Shown here one piece after another: positions 36,298 to 45,417 of a DNA stretch of 64,000 bases. Where the stretch lies: positions 1 through 64,000 of the forward strand of contig RGFZ01000003.1 in NCBI GenBank assembly GCA_010024875.1, given 5' to 3'. Position numbers and translations under genes: made by a program. The notes beneath the pieces are model-generated. The model saw only the letters and a list, made by a program, of their open reading frames with translations. It was not told the DNA's origin and searched no databases. Source of the DNA: Oxalobacteraceae bacterium. Its GTDB lineage: Bacteria > Pseudomonadota > Gammaproteobacteria > Burkholderiales > Burkholderiaceae_D. Each line of letters starts with the position of its first letter. Position 1 is the first letter of the stretch.

Positions 36298-37622
36298 TCA
36301 TTTCACCAGTGTTGCCACTAGCGGTCCGCTGGCATTCGAGCCACCCGGTAAACCATACGACGCGCAGGGGCTGCCCGGCGCACTGGCACTGCCGAGATAC
36401 TCAAGCATCATTCGCGGATATTGCGTGCTACCGCCACCGCTGCCACCCCCGCTCCCGCCGACATTACCACCGGTGTTCCCGGTACTATTTCCACCACCTT
36501 TGCCATTACCACCGCTATTCCCACTCGTGCTCGCTGTTGTTGATCCGCCGGCACCGCCACTGCCGCCGAGGTTGTTACTGATCGGATGCAGAAGGAAAAA
36601 ACATCCCCAAGAAACGATTGGCATCTTGTTGTTAACTAAATTGCCGCAATCCATCAAAGGCGCTGGTATGACCCGTCGGTTTTGTCCGTGATCTTTCAGA
36701 TAATTCGACTCCTTGATCGAGCCCTGGGTCTTCAGTCCGGTGACTGAATCTGCCTGATAAGGTACGTTGGCAGCGCGGGCGAATCGTCAGCGCTGGTATT
36801 CCCTTGATAGATACCGAAGCGGGTGTTGTAGTCGTTGCCCAGCGAGGCGATCGCGCCGGACTCGCCGACAAGGGCATTCGAGGCCGGTACACTGCAGGCA
36901 CCACTACCCCGCAGCTGTCCCGCCAGCTCGCTTGCCCCGCCATTCGGTGGCGTGAAATCTACCCATTTGAAAACGCTTTGCGAAGTACCGGTGGTATCTT
37001 TCGGATCGACAGCGCCCGCATACCAGTTACCGACGACTAGTGTCGTCGTATTAGTACACACACCGATTGGCAGCGAGCAAGTTGACTGTGATGCCTTGAG
37101 GGTTGCCACCGCTGTCGCGCTCACCTGCTGCGCATCAAGCGCGGTACCTGGCAGTATGCTGAGTACCTGAATGAACCAGGCTGGTATACCAGTGCGTATC
37201 GCAGTACATCGAACGTAACGAATGGATTTTGCCGAACTGCCTGTCGAACTCGCGCTTGCATAAGATCCGCCGCTGTTATCGACACTGAATTCGATACGGT
37301 TGGCCTCGCTATAGCTCACAGCCGATTCCTGGAACAACACCTTGTGCCGGCTGCCGGCTGTCGCTCCTGCGGCCGCGGCAAGCAAGAGCTGATTGTCGTT
37401 TGCGCCGGTCAGTTCCTGCGCCGCCGCCAGTGCGCAGGCATCGGCGCTGTTCTGCAGCTCACTCTTGACCACATAGAGCTTGCCGAGATCAATAGCAAGC
37501 CCAGTAATACCCACCATCGCCAGCAAGGCGATTGCCACCAGCACAGCCACTGCGCCAGATTGATCGCAGCGCAACGGTGGCCTTCGCCGCGAAGACACAT
37601 TGGAAAGTGCGCAGGCTCTCAT
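36298..37622 (-). pseudogene. tadG: tadG, Flp pilus assembly protein, frameshifted
   Basis: The gene is spread over two frames. The N-terminal part (ATG at 37622) has a TadG/DUF2134 helix (QSGAVAVLVAIALLAMVGITGLAIDLG) and reads to a stop at 36732-36734. The typical TadG C-terminus continues in the -1 frame: NVPYQADSVTGLKTQG..., then NRRVIPAPLMDCGNLV, GCFFLLHP, RMMLEYLGSASAPGSPC and a stop at 36298. The shift lies between 36735 and 36786. It equals one missing base, with no obvious slippery heptamer. A Gly/Ser/Thr/Asn-rich insert lies between HPISNN and QYPRMM. A sequencing error cannot be excluded. Confidence 0.85.
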
Positions 37623-37635
37623 GAGGTGCACGGCC

Positions 37636-37908
37636 TTAGCGACCCACGCCGATCACAAAACTGTTACTGTTTTGCGTCGGTTCTTTAAAGCTGTTGCGGT
37701 AGCGTCCCAGAGCCTCGCGCGAGGTATTGCCATCCACGGATTCGGGCACTGCTTTCTGGCCTGCTTCGGGATTGCGTGTCTGACGCACGACCGCCAGCCG
37801 CGCGGATTCGCCGAACTGACTGTCCCATTGTGGAGTCGTCTGCACGCATGCGCTCAGACCAGACACCAAGCACGCAGCAAGCAGAAATTTGATCCATAGA
37901 TTTTTCAT
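37636..37908 (-). CDS. Small Flp-locus lipoprotein
   Basis: 90-residue protein with a signal peptide and lipobox (LSAC at about residues 18-21); the rest is hydrophilic and of unknown fold. It lies between rcpA and tadG, where small lipoproteins often occur in tad loci. A clear AGGAGAG ribosome site is present. I do not recognise the family beyond this. Confidence 0.7.
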   Translation of the reverse strand: MKNLWIKFLLAACLVSGLSACVQTTPQWDSQFGESARLAVVRQTRNPEAGQKAVPESVDGNTSREALGRYRNSFKEPTQNSNSFVIGVGR

Positions 37909-37919
37909 CGAAGCTCTCC

Positions 37920-39428
37920 TTATTTAACTTCGAAGCCGTCAGGAACACGGCCCTGCTTGCCGCCGGACGCGGGCTTACCTTCCATCTGACCTCCAAGGAA
38001 AAGCTCACTTCGGCTCGGGTCGGTCAGTCCATCGGTCGGCAGCCGGACAGCGCTATTCAGAGGTTTCACCAAACGTGGCGTGACCACGAAAACCAGCTCA
38101 GTGCGGTCTTGCTGGAAATCAGTGCTGCGGAACAGCGCACCGATCAGCGGAATTTCTCCGAGAATAGGAAAAGCCTTGATATTCGTGGTGCGATTGTTTT
38201 TGATCAGACCGCCGATCGCGAAGCTTTGCCCGTCTGCTAGCTGCACGGTCGTCGATGCTCTACGCGTTGTAATCAGCGGCAGCAGTGCCGTGGTGGTGTT
38301 GGTCAGGTTGCTGATTCCCACACCCTCGCGAGAAAGCTCGGACACTTCCGGGGATACCTTCAGATTGATTCTTCCGCCGGCAAGAACAGTCGGCGTAAAT
38401 TTTAGACCCACACCGAATTCCTTTTCTTCTAGCGTAATGCGATTGGCAAGCGTATCCTGCGCGACCGGTATCAGTATCTTGCCACCCGCGAGAAAGCTGC
38501 CCTCTTGCCCGCTGATAGCCATCACGTTCGGCTCGGCCAGTATCTTCACCAGCCCATCCTTTTTTTCAGCCTCCAGCGTGAATTTGGTACCTGTCGTCCG
38601 CGCTGCAGTCACGGAGCCCGCGAGCGTATTGGTCAGAAATTGCGTAAGAAGGCTGTACGTCCACATGCCGTTGCCGACGCTGCCCTGAACACCTGCACCC
38701 AGCTTATCAATCAGTGTCTTTGATACTTCGGCGATCTTCACTTCCAACATCACTTGCTGCGCACTGCCAACACTGAGTAAATTGATCACTCTGACCTGTT
38801 GCTGCTGCAGGTTAGACTGAACCTGCTGGGCGCTCTGTGCGGTGGCCTGTGTGGCCATGCCTTCCTGCTGCGCCGCGGTACTCATTAACGCCGGACGACG
38901 TACATACGCGGTCGCAAGATCCACTGCCCGGGTAACGGCGACGGCATCGCTGACGATTCCGGACAAGACCAGGCTGTCGGCCGCTGCGGTTACCCGAATA
39001 TCCTGCTCCTCAGGCATCAGTTCACGAAAGGTGGCCGTCAGTGCACCGGGATCCATCGTCACTTCGACATCGATCACGCTGCAACCACCTGTCTTGCCTT
39101 GCAAAATCATGTTAGTGGTGCCGATTGATACACCCAGCAGATAAAGCGTCTCCGGCGAGACCAGCATCGCTTGAGCGACATTCGGATTACCCAGCGTGCG
39201 ATTGGTCACCTGCTCCGGCAGACGAAGTAGGGTCGACTTCCCGATCGGTAGAGAGATTTTTGCCGGCGATGCGACTTCACCATTGCAAGTCATGCCGGTC
39301 ATCATGTTGGTGGGCGCAGCCTTGGCTTCCGCAGAGGCTTCTCTGCCAAGAGCGACCGTGAAGACCAGCACTGCAAACAGCATGCTGACGACAGGCTGCA
39401 ATTTCAACAGGTGTTCAGAAGGTGTCAT
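37920..39428 (-). CDS. rcpA: Flp pilus secretin RcpA/CpaC
   Basis: 502-residue outer-membrane secretin. After a signal peptide come the BON/POTRA-like N-domain with a SIGTTNMILQGKTGGCSVIDVEV segment, and the secretin domain with VMLEVKIAEVSKTLIDKLGA, SFLAGGKILIPVA and FAIGGLIKNNRTTNIKAFPILGEIPLIGALFRS. It forms the pore through which the pilus leaves. The ATG at 39428 starts the signal peptide; an upstream in-frame codon at 39491 would overlap cpaB. Confidence 0.93.
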   Translation of the reverse strand: MTPSEHLLKLQPVVSMLFAVLVFTVALGREASAEAKAAPTNMMTGMTCNGEVASPAKISLPIGKSTLLRLPEQVTNRTLGNPNVAQAMLVSPETLYLLGVSIGTTNMILQGKTGGCSVIDVEVTMDPGALTATFRELMPEEQDIRVTAAADSLVLSGIVSDAVAVTRAVDLATAYVRRPALMSTAAQQEGMATQATAQSAQQVQSNLQQQQVRVINLLSVGSAQQVMLEVKIAEVSKTLIDKLGAGVQGSVGNGMWTYSLLTQFLTNTLAGSVTAARTTGTKFTLEAEKKDGLVKILAEPNVMAISGQEGSFLAGGKILIPVAQDTLANRITLEEKEFGVGLKFTPTVLAGGRINLKVSPEVSELSREGVGISNLTNTTTALLPLITTRRASTTVQLADGQSFAIGGLIKNNRTTNIKAFPILGEIPLIGALFRSTDFQQDRTELVFVVTPRLVKPLNSAVRLPTDGLTDPSRSELFLGGQMEGKPASGGKQGRVPDGFEVK

Positions 39429-39459
39429 GATGTTTTTCTTTCGCTGTGCTGAGGGCGAC

Positions 39460-40362
39460 TCAGTAACACTCCTGCGAACTGCGCAGGCCATTGATTACGC
39501 CGATACACTCGGCACTCTTGAGGCTCGGTGGGACGACAGTCGGGGTAGCGGCGATAGGAGCTGGCGTCACGGATGGCGCAGCGACGCGACGCTGTACCGA
39601 CGCTGAATGCTTGGGCGTACTCTGTTTTTCTGCTGCTGGCGGTGCGGCGACCGAAGCCTGTAGCGCCAGCAAATCGGCCTTGGTCGCGCCAGCGGTGCGA
39701 ATGGCGCCGGGATCGACCTGATTTCGCAACACCAATGAGAGACTGCCAACACTGCGTGCGAGATCGATTTTTTCGGCTTCGCCAGGCGAGACTTCCAGCG
39801 TGACGGCATTCACGACACGCGGCTTGGTCTCATCACGACCGACCTCCTGTGCGACTGCAAGAACGAGGATTTTTTCGAGTACGGTCTTCGAAATACTCTG
39901 ATCGCGGTTGGTACGATCGCCTTCTCTTTGTGTGTTGACAATGATGTCGACGTAATTACCGGGTAATGCAAAACCAGCGACACCGATGACATCATTGACT
40001 CTTACGGTGATCGCTCGCTTGCCCTCGGCGATCACTGCAGACAGTCCACCCTGCGTGCCGATCGGTGCCAGCTTTGCATCGAGCACGGGCTCGCCACGCT
40101 GTAATGCGCTCTTGAGCACTCGACCTTCAAGCTTTCCGATATCGGCATGCGAGCCCGGCGGCAAACTATCCCTGGGCCAATCGACCAGCCTGACCAGTTC
40201 AGGTGTAAGCCGCTGACCCAGACTGATCTCGGTGGTCGCCACCGCAACGCGCGTGATGCCGCTCGTTGATTGATGATTCAGCCAGCGCGATGCCAGTATC
40301 ACCGCCATCAGACCGGACAGAATGGCCACGGCCAAAACGATGAATGTTCTTGTGTTTTTCAT
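39460..40362 (-). CDS. cpaB: Flp pilus assembly protein CpaB/RcpC
   Basis: 300 residues. An N-terminal helix (residues 8-28) is followed by an SAF-like domain (VAVATTEISLGQRLTPELVRLVDWP) and the CpaB/RcpC core (ITVRVNDVIGVAGFALPGNYVDIIVNTQREG). A Pro/Ala/Thr-rich tail of about 60 residues ends the protein. It probably supports the secretin. GGAGG lies 4 nt before the ATG. Confidence 0.9.
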   Translation of the reverse strand: MKNTRTFIVLAVAILSGLMAVILASRWLNHQSTSGITRVAVATTEISLGQRLTPELVRLVDWPRDSLPPGSHADIGKLEGRVLKSALQRGEPVLDAKLAPIGTQGGLSAVIAEGKRAITVRVNDVIGVAGFALPGNYVDIIVNTQREGDRTNRDQSISKTVLEKILVLAVAQEVGRDETKPRVVNAVTLEVSPGEAEKIDLARSVGSLSLVLRNQVDPGAIRTAGATKADLLALQASVAAPPAAEKQSTPKHSASVQRRVAAPSVTPAPIAATPTVVPPSLKSAECIGVINGLRSSQECY

Positions 40363-40383
40363 GCAGCCTCCGGCTGGATGTCT

Positions 40384-40926
40384 TCAACGGCCTGCGATAA
40401 GCAGGGCAAGGATCGTTCCTGTCGCAATCACCGCCCCATAAGGGATCAGCAGACTCTTGTTTTGCGCTGTGGCTTTCACGCTCGCTGTGGCGCGCTGTCC
40501 CCGGTGGCGCAGACAAATCCCGAACTGTCTGATCTGCTTCGGATCTCCGTGCATCTGCCACTGGAACAAGGCGATCACCCAAACACCACCGATCAACGCG
40601 GTCAGCAAGGCGATATCCAGTGTCAGCGCAGCTCCCGAATAAAGGCCGACCACTCCCATCAGCTTCACGTCGCCCGCTGCCATGCCCTTGAGCAGATGCA
40701 GCGGCATGAAGACCATCAGTCCGACCAGACCACCAAGCAGTGATGCGGTCAGTCCCTGTCCGCCCGGTACGAATGCGGACAGCATCAGCGCAGCAGCGGC
40801 GCTGGGTGCCAGCAAGAGATTGGGTATGCGCCGCTGGCAAAGATCGACCCATGCGGCCCACAGCACAGTCAGCAGCAACCCAGCCAAGGCACCATAGGCA
40901 GGAAGATGTTGAGCAAGAAGTTTCAT
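40384..40926 (-). CDS. cpaA: Prepilin peptidase TadV/CpaA
   Basis: 180-residue membrane aspartyl protease that processes the Flp prepilin and TadE-type pseudopilins. The catalytic aspartates are Asp28 (VDLCQRRIPN) and Asp86 (GDVKLMG). The ATG at 40926 is preferred over 40989, whose extra 21 residues look non-coding. It lies between flp and cpaB, the usual place. Confidence 0.9.
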   Translation of the reverse strand: MKLLAQHLPAYGALAGLLLTVLWAAWVDLCQRRIPNLLLAPSAAAALMLSAFVPGGQGLTASLLGGLVGLMVFMPLHLLKGMAAGDVKLMGVVGLYSGAALTLDIALLTALIGGVWVIALFQWQMHGDPKQIRQFGICLRHRGQRATASVKATAQNKSLLIPYGAVIATGTILALLIAGR

Positions 40927-40998
40927 GGTTAAGGGGCGGGCGCTGCCGGAAGCCCAGAGGCTGCTTCTGAGCTCTCCCGGCAGACCCACTTCAGGACT

Positions 40999-41175
40999 TC
41001 AGCCGCCCAGCGCGGTATAGACGCTTTGAAACGCATCTTTGATCTTGCCGCCAATATTGCTAACCAAAGTCACAATCACCGCAGCAATCAATGCGACAAA
41101 AATCCCGTACTCGACCGCCGTCGCACCCTGTTCGTCTGCGAGGAATTCATTTACTTTTTCTACGATAAATTTCAT
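40999..41175 (-). CDS. flp: Flp-family type IVb major pilin
   Basis: 58-codon gene: begins MKFIVEKVNEFLADEQG and ends in YTALGG. The prepilin site is EQG/ATAVEYG (cleavage after Gly17, Glu and Tyr at positions 5 and 6 of the mature protein), followed by one hydrophobic helix (IFVALIAAVIVTLVSNIGG). GGGAG 7 nt before the ATG supports the start. First gene of the tad operon; the only Flp pilin seen here. Confidence 0.95.
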   Translation of the reverse strand: MKFIVEKVNEFLADEQGATAVEYGIFVALIAAVIVTLVSNIGGKIKDAFQSVYTALGG

Positions 41176-41553
41176 GGATCAGCTCCCAATGACTGGTAAG
41201 AAAATCGAAGCCTCATCTTGTGCCGGCTCACTTGAGACTTCCGTTCAGGACTTCCCATTTGGCGCCGGCAGGATCAGACTTCTGTTTTGTCCGTCTTGCC
41301 GGAACATCGGCCATCCGGACCCACCGACAAATATTGCTTATTTGTCATCGCTGAGTGTAGGGAGAGTGAGCACTCTGGGAAATAGCGCAATTGCACCAGA
41401 GCTTGTATCTAATTACTAACGAATCAATTCAATATATTTATATATGAAGAGGGTAAGCACTCACATTATATTTTTCTTTCGCCCTCAGATTGACTCAGTT
41501 CCCACTGCATTGCACTGCCAGTGACCCTGTCTCTGCCTAAAAAAGGAAGCCCG
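41176..41553. other. Divergent intergenic region flp-copA
   Basis: 378 nt with no supported gene. An inverted repeat TGCCGGC (41221-41227)/GCCGGCA (41264-41270) lies in the flp leader. A very AT-rich stretch is at 41411-41450 and may carry the flp promoter, but no box pair matches well. No CueR-type site was recognised before copA. Confidence 0.45.
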
Positions 41554-43941
41554 ATGAAAGCCCAAGAAATCAGCCGCCGCCCAAAAAAAGAGCCCGCCTC
41601 AGGGGATAGCGGCCTTGCGGGGCACAGCCATGGAACCGCGCAACCGGCCGTCGATGACAAGCCCTACACCGATCCGGTATGCGGAATGAAAGCGGCAATC
41701 AATCCCGACAAGTCGGCGGTGCATGACGGGCAGACCTATTACTTCTGCAGCACCGGCTGTGTCGCCAAATTCAATGCCGACCCGATGCGATACCTGTCAC
41801 CCGAGCGAAAAAACGAGCCGACCGGGCCCGCTGATGCGATCTACACCTGCCCAATGCATCCCGAAATCGAACAGGTCGGTCCGGGCGGCTGCCCGATCTG
41901 CGGCATGGCACTGGAGCCCCTGCATGCAACGATCGAGGAAGACACCAGCGAGTTGGACGACATGACCCGACGCTTCTGGTTCAGTCTGGTGTTGTCGCTG
42001 CCTCTGCTGTTGCTATCGATGGGTGAGTTGGTGGGCATCGATGCCACCACACTACTCGGCCACCAGGCCAGCGCCTGGCTACAGGGCCTGCTGGCAACGC
42101 CCGTCGTGCTGTGGTTTGGTTGGCCTTTCCTGCAGCGCGGCGCGCAGTCATTCAGAAACGGTCATCTGAACATGTTCAGTTTGATTTCCATTGGCGTGAT
42201 CACGGCGTGGCTGTTCAGTGCAGTCGGTCTGCTATTCCCAAACGTGCTGCCCGAGGCCTTCAAGATGCATGGCATAGCGCCGCTGTATTTCGAGGCCGCT
42301 GCCGTGATCGTGACCCTGGTGCTGGTCGGACAAGTGCTGGAGCTGCGGGCACGCTCCCGTACCAATGCTGCGGTCAGATCCTTGCTCGCTCTGTCGCCCA
42401 CCAAGGCAATACGCATCAGCGCCGATGGCAGCGAAAGAGAGGTCCCACTGTCCGAGGTACGCATCGGCGACAAGCTGCGTGTGAAGCCGGGAGCGAACGT
42501 GCCCGTCGATGGCGTGGTCAGCGATGGTCAGTCCACGATCGATGAATCCATGTTGACCGGCGAACCAATGCCGGTTGCAAAGCAGGCCGGTAGCAGCGTA
42601 TCAGCCGGCACCGTGAACCAACAGGGTTCATTCGTGATGCTTGCAGAACATGTGGGTGCCGATACTTTGCTTTCGCAAATCGTAAACCTCGTGAATCAGG
42701 CCGGACGCTCACGCGCACCGATACAAAAGCTGGCCGATCAGGTGTCAGGCTGGTTCGTGCCTGCGGTGATCGCCGTCGCAATCCTAGCCTTTATTGTCTG
42801 GGCTATGGTCGGACCCACACCGGGACTCGCCAACGGTCTGGTCGCTGCAGTGTCCGTGCTGATCATCGCCTGCCCCTGCGCACTGGGATTGGCAACGCCG
42901 ATCTCTATCATGGTGGGCGTGGGTCGTGGGGCGCGTGAGGGCGTGTTGGTAAAAGATGCCGAAGGGCTGGAACTGATGGAGAAGGTCGACACGCTGGTGG
43001 TCGACAAAACGGGCACACTTACCGAAGGCAAGCCGCGAGTACAGCAGATCATCGCCGCCGAGGGATTTGCACGCGCGGACGTGCTGGTACTCGCAGCCGC
43101 ATTGGAAAAAATGAGCGAACACCCGCTGGCACAAGCCATTCTGGGACACCTGATCTCACAAGGATTGCCAGTGCTACCCGTCGAAGGATTCACTTCCATG
43201 ATGGGTAAAGGCGTACGTGGCGACATCGATAGTCAGCCGGTATTGCTAGGCAATGCCCTGCTGATGAAAGAAGCAGGCATCGACATCAGTGCACTCGACA
43301 ACAAAGCGGATGAGTTGCGTGACCTCGCTCATACCGTAATGTTCGTCTCGGTTGGCGGTCGTTTTGCCGGATTGATCAGTGTGGCCGACAGCATCAAGCC
43401 GGAGAGCCGCGAAGCGATACGCTTGCTGCATGCGGAGGGCATGAAGATCGTAATGCTCACCGGCGACAATACCAAAACCGCGCGCGCCGTCGCTGTGAGT
43501 CTCGGCATTGACACGGTGCATGCCGAAGTACTGCCCGAGGACAAATACCAGCATGTGCAGGCATTGCAGCAGCAAGGGCATATCGTTGCGATGGCCGGCG
43601 ATGGCGTGAACGACGCGCCAGCACTGGCGCAAGCGAATGTCGGTATCGCGATGGGTACGGGCACCGACATCGCAATGAATAGCGCACGCATCGTGCTGGT
43701 GAAAGGCGATCTGCGCGGTATCGCGCGTGCGCGGCAGCTATCACGCGCGACTATGCGCAATATCCGGCAAAACCTGTTCTTTGCGTTCGTCTACAACTTT
43801 GTCGGGGTGCCTATCGCTGCGGGCGTGCTGTATCCGTCACTCGGCCTCTTGTTGTCACCAATGATTGCCAGTGCGGCGATGAGCCTCTCTTCAGTATCTG
43901 TCATTGCGAATGCACTTCGGCTCAAGAACGCCGAACTATAA
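41554..43941 (+). CDS. copA: Cu(I)-exporting P-type ATPase
   Basis: 795-residue P1B ATPase. Instead of HMA domains the N-terminus has a YHS domain (DPVCGMKAAINPDKSA) and a heavy-metal-binding domain (TCPMHPEIEQVGPGGCPICG). Core motifs: CPC at 440-442, phosphorylation site DKTGTLT (Asp484), SEHPLAQAI and GDGVNDAP (from Gly682). The C-terminal YN and MSLSS helices indicate Cu(I) specificity. The ATG at 41554 is chosen because AAGGAAG precedes it. No copper regulator or chaperone gene is adjacent. Confidence 0.92.
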   Translation: MKAQEISRRPKKEPASGDSGLAGHSHGTAQPAVDDKPYTDPVCGMKAAINPDKSAVHDGQTYYFCSTGCVAKFNADPMRYLSPERKNEPTGPADAIYTCPMHPEIEQVGPGGCPICGMALEPLHATIEEDTSELDDMTRRFWFSLVLSLPLLLLSMGELVGIDATTLLGHQASAWLQGLLATPVVLWFGWPFLQRGAQSFRNGHLNMFSLISIGVITAWLFSAVGLLFPNVLPEAFKMHGIAPLYFEAAAVIVTLVLVGQVLELRARSRTNAAVRSLLALSPTKAIRISADGSEREVPLSEVRIGDKLRVKPGANVPVDGVVSDGQSTIDESMLTGEPMPVAKQAGSSVSAGTVNQQGSFVMLAEHVGADTLLSQIVNLVNQAGRSRAPIQKLADQVSGWFVPAVIAVAILAFIVWAMVGPTPGLANGLVAAVSVLIIACPCALGLATPISIMVGVGRGAREGVLVKDAEGLELMEKVDTLVVDKTGTLTEGKPRVQQIIAAEGFARADVLVLAAALEKMSEHPLAQAILGHLISQGLPVLPVEGFTSMMGKGVRGDIDSQPVLLGNALLMKEAGIDISALDNKADELRDLAHTVMFVSVGGRFAGLISVADSIKPESREAIRLLHAEGMKIVMLTGDNTKTARAVAVSLGIDTVHAEVLPEDKYQHVQALQQQGHIVAMAGDGVNDAPALAQANVGIAMGTGTDIAMNSARIVLVKGDLRGIARARQLSRATMRNIRQNLFFAFVYNFVGVPIAAGVLYPSLGLLLSPMIASAAMSLSSVSVIANALRLKNAEL

Positions 43942-43945
43942 GACG

Positions 43946-44497
43946 ATGCGCGAGCAAAGGCGCAGCCATCGCGAAGGCGACGTTGAACGCGCGCCTTCAC
44001 TGCGCCTGTTCTACGCGCTCTGGCCAGACGAGCCCACACGCGGCCGATTGGAAGCGCTACAGTCCGGTATCGTTGGTCGCAAGGTAGCCTCCGCCAATCT
44101 TCACCTGACATTGGCTTTTCTGGGTAATCAGCCGCGTGATTCGCTGATGCTGTTGGAAGGCGTGATGCAGTCCCTCATCGTGCATCCGTTCACCCTGACG
44201 ATCGATGCGTATGGCTATTTCAGCAAACCGCGGGTTGTATGGGTCGGACCTTCAACACCACCTGAGGCACTCATCTCCATGCAACGCACGCTGTGGCAAT
44301 CTCTGCTGGACAACGGTATACCTTTGAAGCCGTCTGCAGATTTCCGGCCGCATGTGACACTTGCGCGCGATGCGGAGCGCCTTGATCGTGCATGGAAAAA
44401 TGATCTGGAATGGACAGGCGACACCATCGCACTGGTGGAATCCACACCGATGCCCGGCGGCGTACATTATCGGCCCGTGGCCACCCGGTCGTTCTGA
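43946..44497 (+). CDS. thpR: RNA 2',3'-cyclic phosphodiesterase
   Basis: 183-residue 2H phosphoesterase. The two HxTx motifs are HLTLAFLG and HVTLAR. Family members open 2',3'-cyclic phosphates on RNA ends. The start at 43946 is 4 nt past the copA stop; no strong ribosome site is seen, so it may be translated by coupling. Convergent with tcdA (stops adjacent). Confidence 0.88.
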   Translation: MREQRRSHREGDVERAPSLRLFYALWPDEPTRGRLEALQSGIVGRKVASANLHLTLAFLGNQPRDSLMLLEGVMQSLIVHPFTLTIDAYGYFSKPRVVWVGPSTPPEALISMQRTLWQSLLDNGIPLKPSADFRPHVTLARDAERLDRAWKNDLEWTGDTIALVESTPMPGGVHYRPVATRSF

Positions 44498-45364
44498 TCA
44501 GCTGATATCGACTATCGGCTGTGTCTGAGCGGCTTGTGCGTCAGCGCGCTCTGCCAATTTGCGCAGCGCGTGCGCTGCGGCTACAAAGCCAAAACTCGCC
44601 GTGACCACGACGGAAGAACCATAACCTGCGCAACTGAGTCCTGTGATGCCTTCATTAGCATCCCCATCGTCAATGTCGCTGTCCGTTGCACAAACCTCAG
44701 GCATTTTCACTGGCTCAGATGAATAGATCGCATCAATGCCAAATTTGTGCTTGGTACCTCGTGGGAAGCCATGCACCCGTCGCAGCTGCTTGCGTACACG
44801 CGCCAGCAGCGGCTCTTGCTCAGTGCGCGACAGGTCACAAACTTCGATACGCGTGGGATCAGTCTGACCGCCCGCGCTACCGATGGTAATCAACGGTATC
44901 TGATTGCGGCGGCAATGTACGATCAGGGCGGTCTTTGCGCGCGCATTATCGATGGCGTCGATCACATAATCGAAATGCCCCGGCAGAATCATCGCAGCGA
45001 TATTCTCAGGATCAATGAATTCTTCGACGCAGTGCACCCTGCAATGGGAGTTGATCTGCGCAATGCGTGCTGACAGCGCTTCGACCTTCGCCTGCCCCAG
45101 CGTATCGGTCAATGCATGAATCTGACGATTCACGTTCGATTCCGCCAGATGATCGAGATCGATCATCGTAATCTCGCCAACCGCACTACGCGCCAGCGCC
45201 TCCACTACCCATGAACCCACACCCCCGACGCCGATCACGCAAACATGCGCGCGGCGGAAGGCCGCCAGGCCGTGGTCGCCATACAAACGCGCGATGCCGC
45301 CGAAACGGCGCTCGAAGTCGATGTCGTCCGGTGGTGTGGGGGTAAGGGGAAGTACGCTGGCCAT
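44498..45364 (-). CDS. tcdA: tRNA threonylcarbamoyladenosine dehydratase
   Basis: 288-residue E1-like (ThiF/MoeB fold) enzyme that makes cyclic t6A at position 37 of tRNAs. ATP-binding loop GVGGVGSWVVEALARS and MIDLDHLAESNVNRQ near residues 46-85 are present. The C-terminal ITGLSCAGYGSSVVVTASFGF contains the conserved Cys. The TsaC/Sua5 enzyme supplying t6A is also in this window (51.3 kb). Confidence 0.92.
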   Translation of the reverse strand: MASVLPLTPTPPDDIDFERRFGGIARLYGDHGLAAFRRAHVCVIGVGGVGSWVVEALARSAVGEITMIDLDHLAESNVNRQIHALTDTLGQAKVEALSARIAQINSHCRVHCVEEFIDPENIAAMILPGHFDYVIDAIDNARAKTALIVHCRRNQIPLITIGSAGGQTDPTRIEVCDLSRTEQEPLLARVRKQLRRVHGFPRGTKHKFGIDAIYSSEPVKMPEVCATDSDIDDGDANEGITGLSCAGYGSSVVVTASFGFVAAAHALRKLAERADAQAAQTQPIVDIS

Positions 45365-45417
45365 GCCAGCATTTTAACGGACAGCAAGCGTGCTGATGCT
45401 CTAGACTATCGGGTCTT

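Noticed and set aside
36155-36691. 178-codon Pro-rich plus-strand frame
   Set aside because: It is the mirror of the Gly-rich tadG insert.
36632-36943. 103-codon minus-strand frame inside tadG
   Set aside because: It is in a third frame that matches neither half of TadG.
41039-41419. 126-codon plus-strand frame
   Set aside because: It is antisense to the Flp pilin gene.
41521-41553. GTG start for copA
   Set aside because: The ATG at 41554 has a strong AAGGAAG; the GTG does not.
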